Below, piece after piece: positions 18,738 through 26,341 of a stretch of 64,000 nucleotides of DNA (position 1 is the first letter of the stretch; each line of letters opens with the position of its first letter). Location: assembly GCA_964600235.1 (NCBI GenBank), contig CAZRIV010000003.1, positions 62,001-126,000 of the forward strand, written 5' to 3'. The notes beneath the pieces are model-generated. The model searched no databases. It was given only the letters and a program-made list of their open reading frames with translations, and was not told the DNA's origin. Source of the DNA: MWEI01 sp964600235 (GTDB lineage: Bacteria; Desulfobacterota; Desulfomonilia; UBA1062). The position numbers were made by a program, and so were the translations under genes.

Positions 18738-19782
18738 GAAAAGCGACTACTTCAAGACATTCTGCAAGGTGAGCAGGGCCTTCGGTACCACGCTTAAAAA
18801 GGAACGAGTTCTGGACCTCATCGTGCAGAGCGCCATAGAGACCATGGACGGCAAGGCGGCGTGCCTTTTCTTTGAAGACGAGGGGCAACAGAGCGACATC
18901 TTTATCCCCATAGCCCAGAAGGGCCTGTCCAAGAGTTATCTCCACGCCGAGCCCAGGGAGGCCAAGCGGGCTGCCGAGGAGATCATGAAAAAAGGTTATA
19001 TCGCCGTCCACGATGCCACCGCAGACCCGCGGATCAAGACCCATGAGCTAAAGAAGAAGGAGGGGATCGCCTCCATCCTGGTAGTTCCTGTCCTGGTCAA
19101 GGAGCGGGTCAAGGGCGTGCTGACCCTGTACACGTCCAAGCCCAGGATCTTCACGGAAGAAGAGATCCTGTTCCTCACCGCTTTGGCCGAGCAGGGTGGA
19201 CTGGCCATCGAGCGGGCCCGCCTCGTCATGCAGATCACGCGGAACATCCGCATCTTTACCAGCATCGCCCAAGGGCTCAACGAGAGCCTGGACATCAAGG
19301 TGATCATGGAGCGCCTTTCCGTGGACATGGCCAAGGCGCTCGGCGTAAAGGCGGTATCCGTGCGGCTCATCGACAAGGACAGGCAGGTCCTCGAACTCGT
19401 GGCCAGCCACGGCCTGAGCAAAAAGTATCTGGACAAGGGTCCGGTCCGCATCGAAAAGAGCGTCACCGAGGCACTGGCGGGCAAGACCGTGGTCATCAAG
19501 GACGCCACCGCCAACAAGGAGGTGCAGTACAGGGACGAGAAGAAGAAGGAGGGCATCTCCTCCATCCTGACCGTACCCATCAAGGTCAAGGACGAGGTCA
19601 TCGGGGTGATGCGCTACTATTCCGAGCAGGAGCGGGACTTCACCGAAGGCGAGGTCATGCTGGCAGAGGGTGTTGCCAGCCTGGGAGGGCTCGCCATTCA
19701 CAACGCATCCATGTACCTGCTGCTGAAACAGGACATGCAGTGCCTCAAGGATGATATCTGGAGCCACCGGTCGTGGTTCTAG
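18730..19782 (+). CDS. Tandem GAF-domain protein of the pha operon
   Basis: A 350-residue cytoplasmic protein with two GAF domains (about residues 20-160 and 190-335). The halves share the phrases AVHDATADPRI / VIKDATANKEV and KKEGI(A/S)SIL(V/T)VP, which suggests an internal duplication. There is no kinase, cyclase or HTH output domain, so it is a stand-alone sensor or scaffold. It starts inside phaC (8-base overlap), tying it to PHA synthesis. The ligand is unknown; GAF domains bind small ligands such as cyclic nucleotides, or haem. Confidence 0.85.
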   Translation: MPEKSDYFKTFCKVSRAFGTTLKKERVLDLIVQSAIETMDGKAACLFFEDEGQQSDIFIPIAQKGLSKSYLHAEPREAKRAAEEIMKKGYIAVHDATADPRIKTHELKKKEGIASILVVPVLVKERVKGVLTLYTSKPRIFTEEEILFLTALAEQGGLAIERARLVMQITRNIRIFTSIAQGLNESLDIKVIMERLSVDMAKALGVKAVSVRLIDKDRQVLELVASHGLSKKYLDKGPVRIEKSVTEALAGKTVVIKDATANKEVQYRDEKKKEGISSILTVPIKVKDEVIGVMRYYSEQERDFTEGEVMLAEGVASLGGLAIHNASMYLLLKQDMQCLKDDIWSHRSWF

Positions 19783-19828
19783 GCAGGACGCGCGGACAAT
19801 ACCATAAACATACCCTCCTTTAATCCCG

Positions 19829-19858
19829 CCTCTCCCCCTTCCCGTGAAGGGGGAGAGG
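19829..19858. repeat. GC-rich perfect hairpin, REP-like
   Basis: Arms 19829-19841 (CCTCTCCCCCTTC) and 19846-19858 are exact reverse complements with loop CCGT, immediately followed by GGCCAGGGAGAAGGGG. This CTCTCCCC/GGGGAGAG type of element is, from memory, a common dispersed intergenic repeat in many bacteria. It lies between the GAF gene and phaJ and may modulate their relative expression. Confidence 0.6.
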
Positions 19859-19903
19859 GCCAGGGAGAAGGGGACCATGAACACATTCCAGGGGAGGAAA
19901 CCC

Positions 19904-20326
19904 ATGCTGGGCAGATCGATCAATGAAATGAAGGTTGGGGACTTTGCGGAGTTCTCCAAGACCGTATCAGAAACGGACATCTACCTCTTTGCCGGTATCG
20001 TGGGCGACTTCAACCCGGCCCACCTGAACGAGGCCTATGCCAAGACCACCTTCTTCAAGACCCGCATCGCCCACGGCATGCTCGCCGCAGGCTTCGTGTC
20101 ATCGGTGATCGGCATGCAGCTGCCCGGCCCGGGGACTGTCTATATCAGTCAGGAGCTGAAGTTTCTCGCGCCGGTACATATCGGCGACACGGTGACCGCA
20201 CATGTGGAGGTATCCGAGATCATCACGGAGAAGAACCGGGTGAAGCTCAGGACCTGGTGCGTGAACCAGGACGGGGTGAAGATCCTGGAAGGCGATGCCA
20301 TGGCAAGCCCGCCGAAGAAGGGTTAA
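19904..20326 (+). CDS. phaJ: MaoC-type (R)-specific enoyl-CoA hydratase, PhaJ-like
   Basis: From the ATG with an ideal GGAGG at 6-base spacing, the 140-residue product begins MLGRSINEMKVGD as PhaJ proteins do; a further ATG 27 bases upstream also has a purine-rich leader. The hydratase-2 motif contains GIVGDFNPAHLNEAYA with catalytic Asp35 and His40 and KTRIAHGMLAAGF. It hydrates trans-2-enoyl-CoA to (R)-3-hydroxyacyl-CoA, the monomer for PhaC, linking beta-oxidation to PHA. It is the fourth gene of the phaE-phaC-GAF-phaJ run. Confidence 0.9.
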   Translation: MLGRSINEMKVGDFAEFSKTVSETDIYLFAGIVGDFNPAHLNEAYAKTTFFKTRIAHGMLAAGFVSSVIGMQLPGPGTVYISQELKFLAPVHIGDTVTAHVEVSEIITEKNRVKLRTWCVNQDGVKILEGDAMASPPKKG

Positions 20327-20531
20327 GGCCCCGCCGGGGAGTCTTCTTCCTCCTGTGAGCACCCATGTACCTGCGCAGCAGGGCATTGTTTGTGCGCTGA
20401 TATCCCCTGCACTTACCCTTGATGAACAGGCGGATACCCCTGATCTTGGATTATGAATAAGCATATGATATATTCAACCACGACCTGACACCTTACGAAG
20501 ATCGCTTACAATTCAACAATGGGAGGCTTCC

Positions 20532-20873
20532 ATGAGAAAACCGGCAAGAATGGTTCTGTGGGTTGTCGCGGCGTTCATCTTCCTCTCTCCTGCGCTTTTC
20601 GTGTCAATCGCCGGGGCACAGGCGAAGTCGGCTACGCCCATCGAGGGGGTCAAGTTCGATACCCAGAACTCCTTGGGGGATAATCTCAAGTTTTTCACCG
20701 GCAAAGACGTGTATGTGCACCTTCGTTCGGGCAAGACCTTTCAGGGCTATGTAAAATCGGTGGGAGACCACTTTGTCCACCTGGAGAAGCTCGCAGGCAG
20801 GGAGTTCTTCGACGTTCTGATCCGCATAGAAGATATCAGCGCCGTTGAGGCCAGGTTCCGGGAACTTAAGTAG
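20532..20873 (+). CDS. Secreted small protein with an Sm-like domain
   Basis: A 113-residue protein with a signal peptide (hydrophobic residues 8-27, cleavage after AGAQA). The mature part, KDVYVHLRSGKTFQGYVKSVGDHFVHLEKL...FFDVLIRIEDISAVEARFRE, has the alternating beta pattern of an LSm/SH3-like barrel (VxVxLxSGxxxxGxV). That fold is usually cytoplasmic and RNA-binding, so an exported version is notable; most likely it is an unrelated structural barrel. GGGAGG precedes the ATG. It stands alone between phaJ and the convergent PHA genes. Confidence 0.65.
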   Translation: MRKPARMVLWVVAAFIFLSPALFVSIAGAQAKSATPIEGVKFDTQNSLGDNLKFFTGKDVYVHLRSGKTFQGYVKSVGDHFVHLEKLAGREFFDVLIRIEDISAVEARFRELK

Positions 20874-20925
20874 TGACCTGAAAAAGGCCCTTCTCGGTCT
20901 GTTGGTTCTTTGGCCCCGCTGATGC

Positions 20926-21507
20926 CTATTTCGGTGCCGACCTCTTCGCTGCCCTGGCCGGCCTGGGTTTCGGCTTTGCCGCCTGTGGTTTCGCCTTTGC
21001 CTTTTCAGGGGCCTTCGGTTTTGCCGCCGGGGCCTTTGCACCCTCGTCGAAGACCGATGTCACGCTCTTCATGAAGTCCTGGTACTGGCGCGCCTGCTCG
21101 TTGATAAGCTTCTCGAAATCCTTGATCCCTTCTTCGGGCACCTTTACCTTTTCAGCAAGCAGTGCCCTGAGGTGCGCATTGCCTTCTTCCAGTTCGGCGA
21201 TCCTTTTCTTGAGATCCTGGTTCTCCCGGGAAATTTCGATGTACTCCTTCCTGGGGACCAGGTCCATCATGATGGCCAGTTCGCTGAAGGACCTCTGGAA
21301 CTCGTCGAATGCCTTCTGCCATACGCCGAAGCCGCTTGGTTTCTGGGCATCGGGGTCAATCCCGTACATCCTGCAGAACAGGGCTGTTATATCCTTATAT
21401 TCACCGAAATTACCCGAGAACCACTTCATGATATCGTCGAGCTGCTGCTGGCCCTTGGCTGAGGCGAGCATGACATTGCCCCAGAATTCGAGAAAGTGTT
21501 TATCCAT
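20926..21507 (-). CDS. Putative PHA granule-associated protein with basic tail
   Basis: Starting at MDKHFLEFWGNVMLASAKG, which overlaps the upstream PhaC-like stop by 8 bases, the 193-residue product has an amphipathic helical N-terminal half, a coiled coil (EYIEISRENQDLKKRIAELEEGN) and a C-terminal Ala/Lys/Pro-rich histone-H1-like tail (KPKAPEKAKAKPQ...). The organisation resembles PhaE/PhaM/PhaF-type granule proteins, which can bridge granules and nucleoid through basic tails. This assignment rests on architecture and context, not on a recognised family signature. Confidence 0.6.
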   Translation of the reverse strand: MDKHFLEFWGNVMLASAKGQQQLDDIMKWFSGNFGEYKDITALFCRMYGIDPDAQKPSGFGVWQKAFDEFQRSFSELAIMMDLVPRKEYIEISRENQDLKKRIAELEEGNAHLRALLAEKVKVPEEGIKDFEKLINEQARQYQDFMKSVTSVFDEGAKAPAAKPKAPEKAKAKPQAAKPKPRPARAAKRSAPK

Positions 21508-23092
21508 GGGATTTCCCCTTTCCGGCCTCTTCATCGAGGTCGAGCTGGAACCGCACCGGTCCCCGCGTGCCGTTCTCATAGCGTTTGTGGATGGCATATT
21601 CCGTTCCGGGAGCGGACCAGGTGGTGGCGATGGCCCCGTGCCCCTTGGGAAACACGGTTACCTCGGCATCCACATAATCGAGCGGCGCCCGCGCAGAGTC
21701 TTCGTCCACGAGATCATCGCTTTTCGCATAACAGATGAGGAACCTGATGCCCTTCTCGGCTATCCGCTTGACATTGAGCGACCGGCCGAAGAGCTTTACC
21801 GGCAGGGTCCCGTCTTCCTTTATCGGGACCGTGTATGAGTCGAAGCTCATCTTGGTAATGGCCACGGGGATATCCTTGCGGTCGTAGATGAGCCAGTGGT
21901 TCAACGCCGCAGCGGTCTTTGTAATCTTCACGTCTTTGCCGGCCGGGTCATCGAACATCATGAGGTCGCGGTAAAGCGTGTAGATGGGTGCTTCTCTGTC
22001 CATGCTCTTGAGCTTGTACACCCAGCTCATCACTTTGCCGTCCACAACGGAGTTGCCGTTCGGAAGTTCCTTGACGGCGTAGCCCAGATCGCGGAACCGG
22101 CCGGGAAGATGTGCCAGGTATTCGATAAGGGCCTTGCTCCTGGTGCCGTCCATGGGTGCCACGCAGGTGATGAGCGCATCCACGAGGCCGTCGAGCTCAC
22201 CCGACACGATATCCAAAAGCGCCACAAAGCCGCCCTGGCAGAACCCGTTGAGCGTTACCGGCAGCTTGTGCTTCTTATGAAGGATCTCGCAGAAATACCT
22301 GGTGTCCAGCGCATCGTCCTCGCCGGTCATGGTCTGGACGGCGGGCGTGGTCTCGATGTCTTTGAGCACGCGCACATACGTGGGTATACCCTGGTTGGCA
22401 TAGGCATGGACATAGCTCTTGCCCTCACCGGGCAGGAATCCGAGGATGTTTACCCCGAGCACATAGGGCGGGATGATGAGTATGGGCTTTGAGAGGGCCT
22501 TTACCTTTATCCCCTTTTGCGGCATGACCTGGTAAACCGTGAACCGGTCCGTCTCGGCAATCTTCAGGTATCCTTCATTGTCGAAATGGAAGCCGTACTC
22601 GGGCTCTATGTCGTCAATGGCCTTGGGGTACTCGTACACCACCTTTTCCAGCAGCTTCGCCTGCCTCTCCACAAAGGCCTGCATATCTTCGCCTTCCCTC
22701 TCGAACACGGTATTGAGCCAGGCGGAAAATGCCCTGGAAAGCTCATTAAGATGAAAATCGGTCATGATCTTTGCAGAGCTTTCAAAACCCTTCTGAGCCA
22801 CCTGGATGTTGAACAGGAGCAGTTCGAGATAGTCACGCAACGTGTCCTGGGGGGTGTGTCGGACGATCTTCTCCCTCTCGGTGGCGCCAAACGAGTTCAA
22901 TGCGATCCAGAAGGGGGTCATGAATTCATTGATGTACTTGAACACCCCGTTGAAGTATATCTCGCTGGCCTTGACCTTTTCACGGGTTGCACCGCCGAAG
23001 GACAGACTCATTTCCATGAGCCTTTCAAAACCCTTCAGAAAAGACCCGTATGTCTCGAATCCCAGGTCAATATGTTCGTTGTTGTGTTTCAT
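21500..23092 (-). CDS. PhaC-like Cys-type alpha/beta hydrolase, 530 aa
   Basis: The N-terminal 180 residues are helical, like those of class I synthases (FGGATREKVKASEIYFNGVFKYINEF). The alpha/beta core then carries Cys285 in GFCQGG, Asp459/460 in YAKSDDLVDE and His485 in PKGHGAIATTW, the PHA-synthase triad with Cys as nucleophile. No PhaE partner is adjacent, so it is either a class I-type synthase homologue or a divergent acyltransferase/hydrolase. It lies between the tandem phasins and the basic-tail granule protein, all leftward, strongly implying a PHA role. Confidence 0.8.
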   Translation of the reverse strand: MKHNNEHIDLGFETYGSFLKGFERLMEMSLSFGGATREKVKASEIYFNGVFKYINEFMTPFWIALNSFGATEREKIVRHTPQDTLRDYLELLLFNIQVAQKGFESSAKIMTDFHLNELSRAFSAWLNTVFEREGEDMQAFVERQAKLLEKVVYEYPKAIDDIEPEYGFHFDNEGYLKIAETDRFTVYQVMPQKGIKVKALSKPILIIPPYVLGVNILGFLPGEGKSYVHAYANQGIPTYVRVLKDIETTPAVQTMTGEDDALDTRYFCEILHKKHKLPVTLNGFCQGGFVALLDIVSGELDGLVDALITCVAPMDGTRSKALIEYLAHLPGRFRDLGYAVKELPNGNSVVDGKVMSWVYKLKSMDREAPIYTLYRDLMMFDDPAGKDVKITKTAAALNHWLIYDRKDIPVAITKMSFDSYTVPIKEDGTLPVKLFGRSLNVKRIAEKGIRFLICYAKSDDLVDEDSARAPLDYVDAEVTVFPKGHGAIATTWSAPGTEYAIHKRYENGTRGPVRFQLDLDEEAGKGKSHG

Positions 23093-23121
23093 ATTCCCCC
23101 ATGGATCTTACACGGCAGCCT

Positions 23122-23412
23122 TTATTGCTGCTTTGTCTTGGTCTGCGGTTTGTCTGAAGCGGAGAAGTACCCTTCCACGCGTTCGAAATTCTCATCCACG
23201 GACTTCTTGAATTCATCGCGGCCTTTCTTGCAGGTGGCAACCCACTCGCCCATGACCTTCCTTAAGTCCTGGGGAACCCAGTTTGCCTGGCTTAAAAATG
23301 TGTCCATCATCTTTTCCGTCTGGTCCTGCAGCATGACCATGGCGTTGAAACTGTTCTGGAAGGTGCTCTTATTGAAGTCGATCATCTGCTTGACGATAAT
23401 TTTCTGATCCAT
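23122..23412 (-). CDS. Phasin-like protein 1
   Basis: A 96-residue all-helical protein (VKQMIDFNKSTFQNSFNAMVMLQDQTEK ... KKGRDEFKKSVDENFERVEGYF) clearly paralogous to the next two genes. The amphipathic NSFNxMVxLQxQxEK helix and the KKGRxxFKK block recur in all three. Phasins coat PHA granules and control their size. It is 29 bases upstream of the 530-residue PhaC-like gene, so probably co-transcribed with it. AAGGAG-type Shine-Dalgarno sequence present. Confidence 0.8.
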   Translation of the reverse strand: MDQKIIVKQMIDFNKSTFQNSFNAMVMLQDQTEKMMDTFLSQANWVPQDLRKVMGEWVATCKKGRDEFKKSVDENFERVEGYFSASDKPQTKTKQQ

Positions 23413-23472
23413 GGCGTTTCTCCTTTATTCTTCTTTTGGAAAACCTCTTATCCAGGGGTGTTGGTTGTTTTT

Positions 23473-23745
23473 TCAGCTCTTCGAAAACTTGTCAAAAAAC
23501 TCATCCACCTTGGAATACCCCTCATCCATGGCCTTTTTGAAGTCCTCCCGGCCCTTCTTGTACACACCCATCCACTGATCAAGAACCTTCTTCCCTTCGT
23601 CGTTCATGCCCGGCGCCTGCACGATAAAGGTCTTCATAAGCTTTTCAGCCTGTTCCTGGAGCATCACCATGGTGTTGAAACTGTTGTCAAAGGTCGTCTT
23701 ATAAAATTGAATCACCTGTTTTGCCATGTCCTTGGGATAGTCCAT
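23473..23745 (-). CDS. Phasin-like protein 2
   Basis: A 90-residue helical protein, the middle of three tandem paralogues: KQVIQFYKTTFDNSFNTMVMLQEQAEKLM, then a short loop with PGMNDEGKK and VYKKGREDFKKAMDEGYSKVDEFF. It is closer to phasin 3 than to phasin 1 in the PG-x3-EGKK loop. No signal peptide or transmembrane segment, consistent with peripheral granule binding. About 60 bases separate it from phasin 1. Confidence 0.8.
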   Translation of the reverse strand: MDYPKDMAKQVIQFYKTTFDNSFNTMVMLQEQAEKLMKTFIVQAPGMNDEGKKVLDQWMGVYKKGREDFKKAMDEGYSKVDEFFDKFSKS

Positions 23746-23777
23746 CGTTCTTGCCTCCTTACAATAATGTGTCCTGC

Positions 23778-24035
23778 TTATTTGGAGATGTATTCTTCAA
23801 CCTTCTTATATCCGTCATCCACAACCTTCCTGAAGTCTTCGCGCCCCTTCCTGAAGGTGCTTACCAGATTGGAAAATGCCTTTTTCCCCTCGGCGGGAAG
23901 CCCCGGTGTCTGGTCCACAAAGGAATTCACCATCTTCTCCATCTGGTCCTGCAGCGTAACCAGCATATTGAAGCTGTTGTCAAAGGATGTCTTGTGTAAT
24001 TCCACCATCTGCTTTACGAGTTCCTTGTTCTCCAT
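23778..24035 (-). CDS. Phasin-like protein 3
   Basis: An 85-residue helical protein heading the tandem: VKQMVELHKTSFDNSFNMLVTLQDQMEK, PGLPAEGKKAF and FRKGREDFRKVVDDGYKKVEEYI. It is the promoter-proximal copy, divergent from phaR across an AT-rich 257-base intergenic region with candidate PhaR sites. Tandem duplication followed by divergence best explains the three copies; they may be regulated by the adjacent PhaR, as phasins are elsewhere. Confidence 0.8.
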   Translation of the reverse strand: MENKELVKQMVELHKTSFDNSFNMLVTLQDQMEKMVNSFVDQTPGLPAEGKKAFSNLVSTFRKGREDFRKVVDDGYKKVEEYISK

Positions 24036-24121
24036 GTTTCATTTCCTCCTTGCTCAGCCGTGAGAGTTTAAAATTTATGTTCAACTATAATAGTGACCAG
24101 AAACGAATTGTCAAGGGGTAA

Positions 24122-24137
24122 TTGTTGCATTGCAGCA
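24122..24137. promoter_or_regulatory. Candidate PhaR operator (TGC-rich)
   Basis: TTGTTGCATTGCAGCA in the intergenic region between phasin 3 and phaR. PhaR proteins of other bacteria bind TGC-rich sites of the CTGC/GCAG type near phasin promoters (recalled). A related TTGTTGCAGC lies at 24251-24260. Assignment is by context and motif only. Confidence 0.4.
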
Positions 24138-24250
24138 TTTTTTCTTAAGGGCTTCATCACTCGTTATAACCACTATTCTTTCTTATCTCTCTGTTTTTAT
24201 TTTATTAACTAGTCTTTTCGTGGGGCTGCCAACACCCTATATTTTTCTTT

Positions 24251-24260
24251 TTGTTGCAGC
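24251..24260. promoter_or_regulatory. Second candidate PhaR site before phaR
   Basis: TTGTTGCAGC repeats the first ten-base core of the upstream element, 33 bases before the phaR ATG. This is consistent with autoregulation, which is known for PhaR in other species. Confidence 0.35.
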
Positions 24261-24292
24261 GTGACATTATTCGTGGTAGCGTAATCGACGTT

Positions 24293-24769
24293 ATGGCTGA
24301 TACCGTCATCCTGAAAAAATACGCGAGCAGGAGGCTCTACAATCCTGAAAACAGTTCGTATGTCACGATCAGCCAGGTGGCGGACATCATCAGGAACGGC
24401 AAAGACGTACAGGTCCTTGACGCCAAGAGCAACGAGGACGTCACCGCGTTCATCCTCACCCAGATCATCCTCGAAGAGGCAAAGAACAAAAACGCCCTGC
24501 TGCCCTCACCCCTTCTGCACCTCACCATCCGTTACGGCAGCACCGTGTTGCAGGAGTTCTTTGACAAACACCTCCAGGAGGCAATCCAGTCGTACCTCCA
24601 ATACCGGCAGGCCTTTAACGATCAGTTCAGCAAGTGGCTGAACATGGGAATGAATTATTCGGAGATGGCCCAGAAGGCCATGAAGGACCTCACGGCATTC
24701 CCGGGGTTCTCTCCTGATGAAACCCTTCGGCCCCGTGAAAAACCAGGGAAAAAGAAAAAGGGCGGTTAA
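24293..24769 (+). CDS. phaR: PHA synthesis repressor PhaR
   Basis: The ATG beginning MADTVILKKYASRRLYNPENS was chosen; a TTG 42 bases upstream would add unrelated residues and overlap a candidate operator. The N-terminal 60 residues are the PHA-accumulation regulator DNA-binding domain (PF07879: KKYxxRRLYxxxxSxYVTxxxV). The rest is helical with a Lys-rich end. PhaR represses phasin and pha genes and is released by binding nascent PHA. It is divergent from the three phasins. Confidence 0.92.
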   Translation: MADTVILKKYASRRLYNPENSSYVTISQVADIIRNGKDVQVLDAKSNEDVTAFILTQIILEEAKNKNALLPSPLLHLTIRYGSTVLQEFFDKHLQEAIQSYLQYRQAFNDQFSKWLNMGMNYSEMAQKAMKDLTAFPGFSPDETLRPREKPGKKKKGG

Positions 24770-24791
24770 ACCCGGATTATGCTTTTGAAAT
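24768..24791 (-). repeat. Dispersed TTCAAA...AATCCGG element, copy D
   Basis: The minus strand reads TTTCAAAAGCATAATCCGGG, a divergent copy (about 16 of 20 bases) of the element found at 24870, 57242 and 59340. Together with the facing copy at 24870-24890 it makes an imperfect inverted pair immediately downstream of phaR. Confidence 0.45.
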
Positions 24792-24869
24792 CGCCCATAC
24801 TCGTCCAATACACTCGAAGAGGGCATTAACCGATAATTCGTGGTGAAAAAGATTTGTTTTTTTATAGGT

Positions 24870-24890
24870 CCTTCAAATGCAAAATCCGGT
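24870..24890 (+). repeat. Dispersed TTCAAA...AATCCGG element, copy C
   Basis: CCTTCAAATGCAAAATCCGG matches 19 of 21 bases of the copy at 59351. It lies in the phaR/phaC-like convergent gap next to a terminator. Confidence 0.55.
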
Positions 24891-24896
24891 TTAAGA

Positions 24897-24928
24897 AAAA
24901 GGGCGGATCATGGAAACTCCGCCCTTTT
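24897..24928. terminator. Bidirectional terminator between phaR and PhaC-like gene
   Basis: AAAAGGGCGGA (24897-24907) pairs exactly with TCCGCCCTTTT (24918-24928) around a 10-base loop. The A/T flanks give a U-tract in both directions, fitting the convergent genes on either side. Confidence 0.75.
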
Positions 24929-24952
24929 CACCAGTACGACTGAAGCTTCCTC

Positions 24953-26047
24953 TTAGAGTGCGCTCACCTGCTCTCGTTGTCCCCTTTTCCTAACCCTCCG
25001 CGCACCATAGGTGAGAGCAGCGCCAAGCCCTGTCTTTTCGAGGATGAACCGCAAGGCGGGCGGCCAGTGGTTCTTCAAGGCGTTCCGGCCCATGAAAACC
25101 GAGATATGCCCCGCGTCCTCCACCACGGTCTTGAAGATGTCTTCCGGCTTTGTCTCCACATGAGAACTCATGTTGAAGAGCTGTGGCACCAGGGTGATAT
25201 CGTCCTTTTCACCGGCAAGCATGGCAATGGGGCATACGATGTTCCGCAGGTCGACATATTTCCCCAGGACCTTCAGCTTGCCCTGTACAAGATGGTTTTT
25301 CTTGAACAGCTTGTCCACTGCCTGGAGATACCAGCGGCCGGAAATGTTCTGGGTGTATTCGTACCAGGTCTGAAACTGTTTTGATCTTTCCCGGTAGTTT
25401 TCGTCTCTGACATTCACCCACAGATTGATAAAATCACTCACGAACCGCTCATACGGATTCATGATCTTCCAGCCCATGAGCATCATATCGCCGAGCATAT
25501 TCCCAAAGCCCATGGTCACGAGCCACTGATAAAAATCTATGGGCATTCCCTGGACGACATCCTGGAGCTTGCCTCCTCCGGCAGTGAAATCAATGGGGGC
25601 CGCCGCCAGCATGAGGGCCTTGACATCCCGGGGATACAGAGAGGAATAGATGGCGCACAGCCAGCCGCCCTGGCAGAGCCCCACCAGGATAACCGGCTCT
25701 CCGGCATCATGAACAGCCAGTCTCAGCTGCAGAACAAGGTCGCTGATGGTCTCATGCTGCCTTGCAGGCGTACTGGACTTCCATTCAATGACATAAACCG
25801 GCAGTGTCGTCTCCCTCAGGCATGTCTGGACCAGGCTCTGCTCCTGGGCATAGTCGGCTATGCTCGAATGGTGGCCTGCCTGCGGCGGCACAATGAGCAG
25901 GGGATTCCCGGTTCGGCCCTCGTCGAACCGCCTGAGTATGACGGCCTTGTCCTCATGCACGATTTGGTTTTTCGAAATGAACCCGGGCGTACGCCTGTAG
26001 GTCGCCGTTTCCATAAACCTGGCAAGATCCAAACATGAATCAATCAT
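24953..26047 (-). CDS. PhaC-like Cys-type alpha/beta hydrolase, 364 aa
   Basis: A third synthase-like protein: Cys125 in VGLCQGGWL, Asp282/283 in GEKDDIT and His314 in DAGHISVFMG form the Cys-Asp-His triad seen in PHA synthases, and the conserved VPPQAGHHSSIADY and VIEWKSS segments follow the fold. Size matches class III catalytic subunits, but no PhaE is adjacent and the C-terminus is basic (RRVRKRGQRE). It could be a synthase paralogue, depolymerase or acyltransferase. Its ATG overlaps a small upstream ORF by 4 bases. Confidence 0.75.
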   Translation of the reverse strand: MIDSCLDLARFMETATYRRTPGFISKNQIVHEDKAVILRRFDEGRTGNPLLIVPPQAGHHSSIADYAQEQSLVQTCLRETTLPVYVIEWKSSTPARQHETISDLVLQLRLAVHDAGEPVILVGLCQGGWLCAIYSSLYPRDVKALMLAAAPIDFTAGGGKLQDVVQGMPIDFYQWLVTMGFGNMLGDMMLMGWKIMNPYERFVSDFINLWVNVRDENYRERSKQFQTWYEYTQNISGRWYLQAVDKLFKKNHLVQGKLKVLGKYVDLRNIVCPIAMLAGEKDDITLVPQLFNMSSHVETKPEDIFKTVVEDAGHISVFMGRNALKNHWPPALRFILEKTGLGAALTYGARRVRKRGQREQVSAL

Positions 26048-26229
26048 CGTTCGCCTCCCTTTTCTACGCAGACTTCCTCATAAGGTCGGGGATTCCTTTT
26101 TTCAATGATGCTCGGCATTCGCTGCTGGAGAGCGAGGCGGACAACATATGAAGATTCCCTCTTTAATACCTCATCGGCCCAACCGCTGAACCCTTGACGG
26201 CCCTGCTGCAAACTCGCAGAGAAACCCAT
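26044..26229 (-). CDS. Possible small ORF coupled to the PhaC-like gene
   Basis: A 61-codon frame starts at an ATG with GAGGTG six bases upstream and ends in an ATGA overlap with the downstream PhaC-like start, a typical coupling signature. The product (MGFSASLQQG ... YEEVCVEKGGER) is unrecognised, with no signal peptide or membrane segment. The same frame is open further upstream without similarity. It may be a genuine leader-type or small partner protein, or chance. Confidence 0.35.
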   Translation of the reverse strand: MGFSASLQQGRQGFSGWADEVLKRESSYVVRLALQQRMPSIIEKRNPRPYEEVCVEKGGER

Positions 26230-26341
26230 GCAAACACCTCGGTCCAAGTGCCGAATCTGAAACACAATCCTTGATCTTTTCGCACGATGCCGGTACACTT
26301 GATGGCTCCAGTGAAGACGTACCTATACGGGGAGGGATCGT

